DNA from: Paucibacter sp. PLA-PC-4
GTDB taxonomy: Bacteria > Pseudomonadota > Gammaproteobacteria > Burkholderiales > Burkholderiaceae_C
Direction of reading: 5' to 3'
Assembly (NCBI RefSeq): GCF_026241155.1
Contig: NZ_JAPFGP010000007.1
Coordinates: forward strand, 1 to 64,000
Length of the DNA stretch: 64,000 bases
Shown here piece after piece: positions 56,815 to 64,000 of the stretch. The translations under genes and the position numbers were made by a program. The stretch's first letter is position 1. Each line of letters opens with the position of its first letter. The notes under the pieces were generated by a model, which saw only the letters and a list, made by a program, of their open reading frames with translations, had not been told where the DNA came from and did not search any database.

Positions 56815-58401
56815 TTACTTGATATTGGTGAAGCGCGCTTCCGGACGGTCATCCGAGCGGTGCTCGGTCGTCACATTGGCGCGCATCGCCCAGGGGCGAA
56901 CCTGGTGGTGCAGAGGCACGAACAGGTATTCGTCGCGGGTGCGCAACAAGGCCTCTCGAATCATCGCGTTGCGCTTGGGGATGTCGACCTCGGTCTTCAT
57001 CGCATCGACCAACTGATCGATCTTGGCGTCGCTGACCTTGGAGTAGTTGAAGTTGCCGTCGGCACCGGTGGTCTTGGTGCGCACCAGCGACTGCAGCGCG
57101 TACTGCGCGTCATAGGTGGCTACGCCCCAACCCAGCATGTACAGCGAGGTGTCGAACTTCTGGAAGGTCACGCTGTGCTGGGCCATCGGTGTGGCCACCA
57201 GGCGGCCCTTGACGCCGATCTTGGCCCACATCGCGACGACCGCTTGGCAGACCTCTTCGTCGTTGACGTAGCGGTTGTTCGGGCAGTTCATCTGAATCTC
57301 GAAGCCCTCGGGGTAGCCGGCCTCGGCCATCAGCTTCTTGGCCTTCTCGACATCCACCTTGAGCGGCTGGTCGATGTCCGGCGTGTTGCCGTTGACGCCC
57401 GGTGCCACCATGATGGCGGCCGGGATCGACAAACCGCGCATGATGGTGCGCTTGATCGCCTCGCGGTCCACGGTCAGGTTCAGCGCCTCGCGCACGCGCT
57501 TGTCCTTGAAGGGGTTCTTGCCCTTGACGTTGGAGCCCTTGAGTTCGTCACTGCCCTGATCCAGCGCCAGGAAAATGGTCCGCACCTCGGGGCCTTCGAC
57601 GACTTTGAGCTTGGGGTCGGACTTCAGCTTGGCGACGTCCTGCGTCGGCAGATCGGTCAGCAGATCGACGTCGCCGGACAGCAGCGCTGCCACACGGGTG
57701 GGGTCCGACTTGATCGGCAGGTAGCTGACCTCGGTGATGTTGCTGGCGCGGGCCTTGTCCCACCAGTCGGGGTTCTGCACCATCGAGATCTTCTGGTCGG
57801 GCTGCCAGCCGGTGATCCTGTAAGCGCCGGTGCCCATCACATTGCGCGAGGCGAAGTTGTCTTCCTTGGCTTTGTAGTCCTGGGTATTGACGGTGTTGTT
57901 CTTCTCCGCCCAGGCCTTGCTCATGATGCGGAAGTCGATGATGTTGCGCAGCAGGATGGGGTTGGGGGCTTCCAGGATCAGATCGATGGTGTGGCTGTCA
58001 ACCTTCTTGACCTCCTTGATGCCGGTCACATAGATCTGCATCGTGCCCTGGGGCTGCTTGATGCGGCCGAAGGAGAACACCACGTCGTCGGCGGTGAAGG
58101 GCGTGCCGTCATGGAATTTGACGCCCTTGCGCAGCTCAAAGCGCACCTGGGTCGGGCTGATGAAGGTCCATTTGGTGGCCAGTGCCGGCTCAACCTCGTA
58201 CTTGGTGTTGTAGCGGGTCAGGCCTTCATAGGCGTGCATCAGAATCGCATTGGTGGTCGCATGATTCTGCGAGTGCGGGTCCGTCGTCAGGATGTCGTTT
58301 TGCGCTGCCCAACGCAGCGGTACGGCATGCACGGTGGCCGAGGTAGCGGCCAGCAGGCCCAGGGCCAGCGAAATCGAAGCCAGCTTGAGCTGATGATTCA
58401 T
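56815..58401 (-). CDS. ABC transporter substrate-binding protein, peptide type
   Basis: A 528-residue periplasmic family 5 extracellular solute-binding protein (DppA/OppA type). The signal peptide is MNHQLKLASISLALGLLAATSATVHA. The family signature region NAILMHAYEGLTRYNTKYEVEPALATKWTFISPTQVRFELRKGVKFHDGTPFTADDVVFSFGRI is intact, as is the FKDKRVREALNLTVDREAIKRTI segment. The ligand is probably a di- or oligopeptide, though such proteins also bind nickel chelates or glutathione. No permease or ATPase gene follows, so the rest of the transporter is elsewhere. Confidence 0.93.
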   Translation of the reverse strand: MNHQLKLASISLALGLLAATSATVHAVPLRWAAQNDILTTDPHSQNHATTNAILMHAYEGLTRYNTKYEVEPALATKWTFISPTQVRFELRKGVKFHDGTPFTADDVVFSFGRIKQPQGTMQIYVTGIKEVKKVDSHTIDLILEAPNPILLRNIIDFRIMSKAWAEKNNTVNTQDYKAKEDNFASRNVMGTGAYRITGWQPDQKISMVQNPDWWDKARASNITEVSYLPIKSDPTRVAALLSGDVDLLTDLPTQDVAKLKSDPKLKVVEGPEVRTIFLALDQGSDELKGSNVKGKNPFKDKRVREALNLTVDREAIKRTIMRGLSIPAAIMVAPGVNGNTPDIDQPLKVDVEKAKKLMAEAGYPEGFEIQMNCPNNRYVNDEEVCQAVVAMWAKIGVKGRLVATPMAQHSVTFQKFDTSLYMLGWGVATYDAQYALQSLVRTKTTGADGNFNYSKVSDAKIDQLVDAMKTEVDIPKRNAMIREALLRTRDEYLFVPLHHQVRPWAMRANVTTEHRSDDRPEARFTNIK

Positions 58402-58481
58402 AGTCTGCGCACTCCAAAACTGTTAGGAATATCGATCCTAGCCCGTGGGTCTGCGCGCTGCTCTAGTGGCTTGCCCGGGTC

Positions 58482-58829
58482 TCAGTACGGGCGCTGTTCG
58501 CCCGGTGCTGGCTGCACCAGCAGATCGGCATCACAGCCTTTGCCGGCGGCGATCATGCGGCGCGCCCAGGCGCCGATCAGGCGGTTCAGCCATTGCGGAC
58601 CCGGGTGGGCCCAGCCCAATGCCGTCAGTGGCTCCACCAGCATGCCGCAGACATAGCGCCCGCCCCCGTCCGACCAGCGCAGCGCCGCGCAGGCGCCGCG
58701 CCGACGCCGGCTCGCCAGCACGCCCACAGGGCAGGGCTCGGCCAGGCAACACACGCCGCAGCCATTGCATGTCGCGCCCAAGGCCGGCTTGGGCGGCGCC
58801 GCGGGGTGGATGTGGATGACCTGAGGCAT
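58482..58829 (-). CDS. Cysteine-cluster protein (YkgJ-like)
   Basis: A 115-residue protein with CNGCGVCCLAEPCPVGV near residue 22 and two further cysteines (GACAAL, YVCGM). This CxxCxxCC arrangement is typical of small proteins predicted to hold zinc or an iron-sulfur centre. The rest (about 65-115) is helical. The function is unknown. It is on the same strand as the 2OG-Fe(II) oxygenase gene, separated by 66 bp that hold the terminator of the latter. Confidence 0.72.
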   Translation of the reverse strand: MPQVIHIHPAAPPKPALGATCNGCGVCCLAEPCPVGVLASRRRRGACAALRWSDGGGRYVCGMLVEPLTALGWAHPGPQWLNRLIGAWARRMIAAGKGCDADLLVQPAPGEQRPY

Positions 58830-58854
58830 GGCCCACTGTAGAGCAGACCGGCGT

Positions 58855-58897
58855 AAAAAAGCCGACCCCGGGGTCAGCTGTGGTGAGGGGCCGGCTT
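58855..58897 (-). terminator. Terminator of the 2OG-Fe(II) oxygenase gene
   Basis: Read on the minus strand, AAGCCGGCCCC (58897-58887) pairs with GGGGTCGGCTT (58869-58859), one mismatch, and six T follow. The stem overlaps the stop codon of the oxygenase gene. Confidence 0.75.
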
Positions 58898-59738
58898 ACT
58901 TCTTGACGCCCAGCTCGCGCAGCCGCTCTTGCAGGTAGGCGTGGGCGGTGTAGCGGTCCGACAGCACGACCTCATCGCGCGGGTGCAGGAACAGCGGCAG
59001 CGAGACCCGGCTCTTCTTGGCGCTGTCGCCGGTGGGATTGACGACGCGGTGCTGGGTTGACGGGTAGTAACCCTGTGAGGCTTCCTGCAGCATGTCGCCG
59101 ATATTGATGATCAGCATGCCGAAGTCGCAGGGGACGTCGAACCATTGGCCGTCCTTGCCCTGCACCTGCAGGCCTGGCTCGTTGGCGGCCGGCAGGATGG
59201 TCAAGAGATTGATGTCGCCATGCGGCGCGGCGCGCAGGGAGCCGGCCGGCTCGCTGCCGGTCAGCGGCGGATAACGCAGCACGCGCAGCAGGGTCAGCTG
59301 GCTGTCTTGGATCATTTGGGACAGCGGCTCGCGGTAGTGGCGTGCGATCTCGGCCGGCGTGTAGCGCTCAACCCAGGACAGCAGTTCTTGCGCGAGGCCG
59401 TTGGCCTGGCTGTAGTACTGCATCGCATCGGCCTTGAGCGGCGCTGGAATGCGCCCCCACGGGTAGATGTGAAAGTACTCCTTGATGTCCTTCTGGGTGA
59501 AGCCCTTGGCGGTCTCGGAAATCTCGGTCGAGAAGTAGCCGTCTTGCTTCTCCTTCGAGAAGGCGTACTGGTGCTTCTCATCGCCGTTGAAGAAATCTAG
59601 CCAGTCGGCATAGATTTTCTCGACCAGGGCTTGCTGGATTGGATGGTTGACGAGCACGCCGAAGCCGGTTTCGTGCAGCGAGCGGGTGAACTGCTCGGCC
59701 GCGTCGGCGGCGAGGTAGTCGACGACTTTGACTTGCAT
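58896..59738 (-). CDS. 2-oxoglutarate/Fe(II)-dependent oxygenase, IPNS family
   Basis: A 280-residue protein of the isopenicillin N synthase-like oxygenase family. The iron ligands are visible as HGDIN (His-x-Asp) near residue 170 and the distal His in STQHRVVNPTG; the 2-oxoglutarate Arg is in KKSRVSLPLFLHP. The N-terminal domain MQVKVVDYLAADAAEQFTRSLHETGFGVLVNHPI is standard for the fold. Members include gibberellin- and ethylene-forming enzymes as well as many of unknown function; the substrate cannot be named. ATG 59738 follows GAGGAG, which decides against the longer frame to 59846. Confidence 0.88.
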   Translation of the reverse strand: MQVKVVDYLAADAAEQFTRSLHETGFGVLVNHPIQQALVEKIYADWLDFFNGDEKHQYAFSKEKQDGYFSTEISETAKGFTQKDIKEYFHIYPWGRIPAPLKADAMQYYSQANGLAQELLSWVERYTPAEIARHYREPLSQMIQDSQLTLLRVLRYPPLTGSEPAGSLRAAPHGDINLLTILPAANEPGLQVQGKDGQWFDVPCDFGMLIINIGDMLQEASQGYYPSTQHRVVNPTGDSAKKSRVSLPLFLHPRDEVVLSDRYTAHAYLQERLRELGVKK

Positions 59739-60110
59739 GGGAGCTCCTCGATAGTGTCCCGACGCCAAGCCATTCAATCGCGGGGCTTTGGCGCGCGAGC
59801 TGAAGTCTAGGCCAAGCTCGCCATGTTCGCAAACGTTTGCCGGCAAAGATGAAATAGGGGGCCCGCGCCAAAAGAGGCTTCAGTTCGAGCTGTACCTGGC
59901 CGAAACTCCCGGCGTGCAAGTCTCACGATGCAAAAGCGTAGCCGCGTGCCTAGGGTTAGCCAGGAGTGCTACAGTCCGCCCCTTGAGACTTGAGGTCCTT
60001 CCCGTCCCCTTTTCTGGCAACAGTGAAGGCGGGTCGCAATCCGCCAACCGGTCGAGCCGTGTCGCGGAAGGTTTATTTACCAGCCAAATCCCTGGAAGCC
60101 GGGGTAAGAG

Positions 60111-62972
60111 GTGAGCGAAATGATGCAGCAATACAGGTCGAACTCGTACCTGTTCGGGGGCAATGCACCCTACGTCGAAGAGATGTACGAGGCCTACCTC
60201 GACAACCCGGGTTCCGTGCCCGACAACTGGCGGGCGTATTTCGACGCCCTGCAGCATGTGCCTGCCACCGATGGCAGCGACGGCCGCGATGTGGCCCATG
60301 CGCCGGTGATCGAATCCTTCGCTCAGCGCGCCAAGGCCAATGCCTTCGGCAACAAGGCTTCCGGCGCCGAGCTGGCCGTGGCCCGCAAGCAGGTCCATGT
60401 GCAGTCGCTGATCGCCGCTTACCGCAATGTCGGTTCGCGCTGGGCCGACCTGGACCCGCTCAAGCGCACCGAGCGCCCCAAGATTCCCGAGCTGGAGCCG
60501 GCGTTCTACGACCTGAGCGAGTCCGATATGGACATCTCGTTCAGCGCCACGAACACCTATTTCTCCAAGGCCGAGACCATGACCCTGCGCGAGATCGTGC
60601 AGGCCTTGCGTGAGACTTATTGCAGCTCCATCGGTGCGGAGTACATGCACATCACCGACCAGGTGGAGAAGCGCTGGTGGCAGGAGCGCCTGGAGTCGGT
60701 GCGCGCCAAGCCCGCCTTCTCGGCCGAGAAGAAGCAGCACATCCTCGGCCGCCTGACCGCCGCCGAAGGCCTGGAGCGTTATCTGCACACCAAGTACGTC
60801 GGCCAAAAGCGTTTCTCGCTGGAAGGCGGCGAGAGCTTCATCGCGTCGATGGACGAGCTGGTGCAGCGCGGCGGCGAGATGGGCGTGCAGGAAATCGTCA
60901 TCGGCATGGCGCACCGTGGCCGCCTGAACGTGCTGGTCAACACCTTGGGCAAGATGCCCAAGGATCTGTTCGCCGAGTTCGAGCACACCGCGCCCGAGGA
61001 CTTGCCGGCCGGTGACGTCAAGTACCACCAGGGCTTCTCCAGCGATGTGACCAGCCCTGGCGGCCCGGTCCACCTGAGCCTGGCCTTCAACCCCTCGCAC
61101 CTGGAAATCGTCAACCCGGTCGTCGAAGGCTCGGTCAAGGCCCGCATGGACCGCCGTGGCGATGCCAGCGGTGCGCAGGTGCTGCCGGTGCTGGTGCACG
61201 GCGACGCCGCCTTTGCCGGCCAGGGTGTCGTGATGGAAACGCTGGCGCTGGCCCAGACCCGCGGCTACTACACCGGCGGCACGGTTCACATCGTCATCAA
61301 CAACCAGATCGGCTTCACGACCAGCGACCCGCGCGACAGCCGCTCGACGCTGTACTGCTCGGACGTCGTCAAGATGATCGAAGCCCCGGTGCTGCACGTC
61401 AACGGCGACGATCCGGAAGCCGTGGTGCTGTGCACGCAATGGGCGCTGGAATATCGCCAGCAGTTCAAGAAGGACGTGGTCGTCGACATCGTCTGCTTCC
61501 GCAAGCTCGGCCATAACGAGCAGGACACGCCGGCGCTGACGCAGCCGCTGATGTACAAGAAGATCGCCGCCCACCCCGGCACCCGCAAGCTCTATGGCGA
61601 CCGTCTGGTGGCCCAGGGCGTGCTGGGTGCCGATGGCCCGGACGCGATGTTCAAGGCGTTCCGCGCCGCGATGGACGAGGGGCGCCACACGGTGGACCCG
61701 GTGCTGACCAACTTCAAGAGCAAGTACGCGACCGACTGGTCGCCGTACCTGGGCAAGAAGTGGACCGACAGCTGCGACACCGCGCTGCCGGTGGCCGAGT
61801 TCAAGCGCCTGGCCGAGAAGATCACGACGATCCCCGCGAACTTCAAGGTGCATCCGCTGGTCGAGAAGGTGATCGCCGACCGTGCGGCCATGGGCCGTGG
61901 CGAGATCAATATCGACTGGGGCATGGGCGAGCACATGGCCTACGCCTCACTGGTGGCCTCCGGCTACCCGGTGCGCCTGTCCGGTGAGGATTGCGGCCGC
62001 GGCACCTTTGTGCACCGCCACGCCGTGCTGCACGACCAGAACCGTGAGAAGTTCGACGAAGGCACTTACATCCCGCTGCAAAACGTCGCCGAGGGCCAGG
62101 CTCCCTTCGTCGTGATCGACTCCATCCTGTCCGAAGAGGCGGTGCTGGGCTTCGAGTACGGCTACGCCAGCGCCGATCCGGTGACCCTGACGATCTGGGA
62201 AGCGCAGTTCGGCGACTTCGTCAACGGCGCCCAGGTCGTGATCGACCAGTTCATCGCTTCCGGCGAAGTCAAGTGGGGCCGCTCCAACGGCCTGACCCTG
62301 ATGCTGCCGCACGGCTACGAAGGCCAGGGCCCGGAACACAGCTCGGCGCGCCTGGAGCGTTTCATGCAGCTGGCCGCGGACAACAATATGCAGGTGGTGC
62401 AGCCGACCTCGGCCTCGCAGATTTTCCACCTGCTGCGTCGTCAGCAACTGCGCATGTTCCGCAAGCCGCTGATCATCATGACGCCCAAGTCGCTGCTGCG
62501 CAACAAGGACGCCACCTCGCCGATCAGCGAATTCACCAAGGGTGAGTTCAAGACCGTGATCAGCGAGCAGAACGCCGAGATCGACGCCGCCAAGGTCAAG
62601 CGCATCGTGGCTTGCTCGGGCAAGGTCTACTACGACCTGGTCAAGGCGCGCGGCGACAAGAAGGACGTGGCCATCATCCGCGTCGAGCAGCTCTATCCCT
62701 TCCCGCACAAGGCCTTCTCGGCCGAGATCAAGAAGTACCCGAACGTCACCGACATCGTCTGGTGCCAGGACGAGCCGCAGAACCAGGGCGCCTGGTTCTT
62801 CGTGCAGCACTACATCCACGAGAACATGGTGGAAGGCCAGAAGCTCGGCTACGCCGGTCGTCCGGCCTCGGCCTCGCCGGCGGTGGGTTATGCCCACCTG
62901 CATCAGGAGCAGCAAAAGGCGCTGCTGGAGCAGGCCTTCGGCAAGCTCAAGGGCTTCATCCTGACGAAGTAA
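60111..62972 (+). CDS. sucA: 2-oxoglutarate dehydrogenase E1 component
   Basis: TPP-dependent decarboxylase of the TCA cycle, 953 residues. MMQQYRSNSYLFGGNAPYVEEMYEAYLDNPGSVPDNWRAYF is the E2-binding N-terminus. GMAHRGRLNVLVNTLGKMPKDLFAEFEH and the TPP region VHGDAAFAGQGVVMETLAL, VINNQIGFTT are present, as is the transketolase C-terminal half with LLPHGYEGQGPEHSSARLERFMQLAAD. GTG 60111 is the likely start; ATG 60120 or 60123 is possible. It is followed 78 bp later by sucB. The 264-bp region upstream has no gene and should hold the promoter. Confidence 0.96.
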   Translation: MSEMMQQYRSNSYLFGGNAPYVEEMYEAYLDNPGSVPDNWRAYFDALQHVPATDGSDGRDVAHAPVIESFAQRAKANAFGNKASGAELAVARKQVHVQSLIAAYRNVGSRWADLDPLKRTERPKIPELEPAFYDLSESDMDISFSATNTYFSKAETMTLREIVQALRETYCSSIGAEYMHITDQVEKRWWQERLESVRAKPAFSAEKKQHILGRLTAAEGLERYLHTKYVGQKRFSLEGGESFIASMDELVQRGGEMGVQEIVIGMAHRGRLNVLVNTLGKMPKDLFAEFEHTAPEDLPAGDVKYHQGFSSDVTSPGGPVHLSLAFNPSHLEIVNPVVEGSVKARMDRRGDASGAQVLPVLVHGDAAFAGQGVVMETLALAQTRGYYTGGTVHIVINNQIGFTTSDPRDSRSTLYCSDVVKMIEAPVLHVNGDDPEAVVLCTQWALEYRQQFKKDVVVDIVCFRKLGHNEQDTPALTQPLMYKKIAAHPGTRKLYGDRLVAQGVLGADGPDAMFKAFRAAMDEGRHTVDPVLTNFKSKYATDWSPYLGKKWTDSCDTALPVAEFKRLAEKITTIPANFKVHPLVEKVIADRAAMGRGEINIDWGMGEHMAYASLVASGYPVRLSGEDCGRGTFVHRHAVLHDQNREKFDEGTYIPLQNVAEGQAPFVVIDSILSEEAVLGFEYGYASADPVTLTIWEAQFGDFVNGAQVVIDQFIASGEVKWGRSNGLTLMLPHGYEGQGPEHSSARLERFMQLAADNNMQVVQPTSASQIFHLLRRQQLRMFRKPLIIMTPKSLLRNKDATSPISEFTKGEFKTVISEQNAEIDAAKVKRIVACSGKVYYDLVKARGDKKDVAIIRVEQLYPFPHKAFSAEIKKYPNVTDIVWCQDEPQNQGAWFFVQHYIHENMVEGQKLGYAGRPASASPAVGYAHLHQEQQKALLEQAFGKLKGFILTK

Positions 62973-63050
62973 GTTTGTGACCGCCCCGGCCCACCGCAAT
63001 AGGTGCTCAGCCGGGGCGCGACGCTTCAAGAACAGAAAGCAATAGACATC

Positions 63051-64000
63051 ATGGCAATCGTAGAAGTCAAAGTTCCCCAGCTGTCCGAGTCCGTCGCCGA
63101 GGGCACGCTGATCTCCTGGAAGAAGAAGCCCGGCGAAGCCGTGGCCATCGATGAGATTCTGGTCGAAATCGAGACCGACAAGGTCGTGCTGGAAGTGCCG
63201 GCCCCCAGCGCCGGCGTGATGGCCCAGATCGTCAAGAACGACGGCGAGAGCGTCGTCAGCGAAGAAGTCATCGCCCGCATCGATACGGACGGCCAGGCTC
63301 AGGTCAGCCCGCTGGAAGTCAAGGCCGTCGTGGCCACCGCGCCGGCTGCGCCCGCACCGGCGGCCACCGGCGGCAACAAGGGCGATGTGGCGATGCCCGC
63401 CGCCGCCAAGATTTTGGCCGAGAAGGGCCTGGCCGCCACCGATGTGGCCGGCTCCGGCAAGGACGGTCGCGTCACCAAGGGTGATGCGCTGTCCGCCTCT
63501 GGCAAGCCCGCAGCCGCCCCGGCCATCGCCGTGGCCGCTGCGCCTGCCGTCGCCAAGCCGCTGCCGGCCGTGGCCGCGCCTGTGGCTCCGAATCTGGGTG
63601 AGCGCCCCGAGCAGCGCGTACCGATGACCCGTCTGCGCGCGCGCGTCGCCGAGCGTCTGCTGCAGTCGCAATCCACCAACGCCATCCTGACCACCTTCAA
63701 CGAGGTGAACATGGCGCCGGTGATGGAGATGCGCAAGAAGTTCCAGGAGAAGTTCGAGAAGGAACACGGCGTCAAGCTGGGCTTCATGAGCTTCTTCGTC
63801 AAGGCCGCCGTGGCCGCGCTGAAGAAGTACCCGGTGCTCAACGCCTCGGTCGACGGCAATGACATCGTCTACCACGGCTACTTCGACATCGGTATCGCCG
63901 TCGGCTCGCCGCGTGGTCTGGTCGTGCCCATCATCCGCAATGCCGACCAGCTCAGCTTCGCCGATATCGAAAAAACCATCGCGTCCTTCGGCCAAAAGGC
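63051..64000 (+). CDS. sucB: Dihydrolipoamide succinyltransferase E2 component, 3' end outside window
   Basis: The gene runs off the right edge after 316 codons. It begins MAIVEVKVPQLSESVAEGTL, with the lipoyl domain (lipoylated Lys in VEIETDKVVLEVPAP near residue 43). An Ala/Pro linker follows, then the E1/E3-binding domain (AKILAEKGLAATDVAGSGKDGRVTKGD, about 110-140), another Ala-rich linker and the start of the catalytic domain (EQRVPMTRLRARVAERLLQSQ). It is the second gene of the sucAB operon; the catalytic His-Asp pair lies beyond the window. Confidence 0.95.
   Translation, partial: MAIVEVKVPQLSESVAEGTLISWKKKPGEAVAIDEILVEIETDKVVLEVPAPSAGVMAQIVKNDGESVVSEEVIARIDTDGQAQVSPLEVKAVVATAPAAPAPAATGGNKGDVAMPAAAKILAEKGLAATDVAGSGKDGRVTKGDALSASGKPAAAPAIAVAAAPAVAKPLPAVAAPVAPNLGERPEQRVPMTRLRARVAERLLQSQSTNAILTTFNEVNMAPVMEMRKKFQEKFEKEHGVKLGFMSFFVKAAVAALKKYPVLNASVDGNDIVYHGYFDIGIAVGSPRGLVVPIIRNADQLSFADIEKTIASFGQK

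Overview
The window looks like a chromosomal segment of a GC-rich betaproteobacterium of the order Burkholderiales, most likely the Sphaerotilaceae/Roseateles-Rubrivivax-Leptothrix group. This is inferred from several lineage-typical features: a BPSS1780-type membrane protein next to thrB, an ECF sigma/DUF3619/DUF3106/RDD operon, a PEP-CTERM protein, the order ilvB-ilvN-ilvC-pssA-leuA, tRNA-Leu-tig-clpP-clpX-lon, and hpnCDE. No search was run, so the assignment is by recognition only.

Layout. 1-3190 is accessory DNA: an intact 168-codon orphan gene with a hairpin leader, a broken tandem copy of it, a Phd-type antitoxin with a PIN toxin, and gene debris including a Fic fragment. 3192-29406 is mostly housekeeping: thrB, polA, a PEP-CTERM protein, a J-domain protein, membrane (hppA) and soluble (ppa) pyrophosphatases in divergent orientation, nadE, glnB, the sigma-factor operon, and the branched-chain amino acid block ilvB-ilvN-ilvC-pssA-leuA(type 2)-leuA(type 1), with an apparent leucine attenuator before the first leuA. 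It ends with pbpG, a group II intron remnant and an IclR regulator. 29449-38050 holds a TIGR03790 protein, the squalene genes hpnE/hpnD/hpnC and a two-gene RND efflux system. 38180-44204 is tRNA-Leu(UAG)-tig-clpP-clpX-lon, the protein-folding and proteolysis block.

44335-45587 is a tRNA cluster: three identical tRNA-Gly(GCC), one tRNA-Cys(GCA), and a tRNA-Leu(UAA) whose anticodon is split by a 222-nt group I intron closely resembling the Azoarcus-type ribozyme. Next come an MFS transporter, murI, a fatty-acid/branched-chain oxidation operon (etfB, etfA, acyl-CoA dehydrogenase, nitronate monooxygenase family) and an amidohydrolase. 53985-56770 is a second accessory island: an AbiEi/AbiEii toxin-antitoxin pair with IS66 and IS3 scraps, bounded by inverted, broken copies of the 168-codon gene seen at position 209. 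The window closes with a peptide ABC transporter binding protein, a cysteine-cluster protein, a 2OG-Fe(II) oxygenase, sucA and the start of sucB.

The most notable observations are the group I intron in tRNA-Leu(UAA), the leucine leader/terminator before leuA with three consecutive CTA codons and no Shine-Dalgarno, the group II intron remnant lying directly behind a Rho-independent terminator, and the multi-copy hairpin-led gene family that marks both toxin-antitoxin islands.
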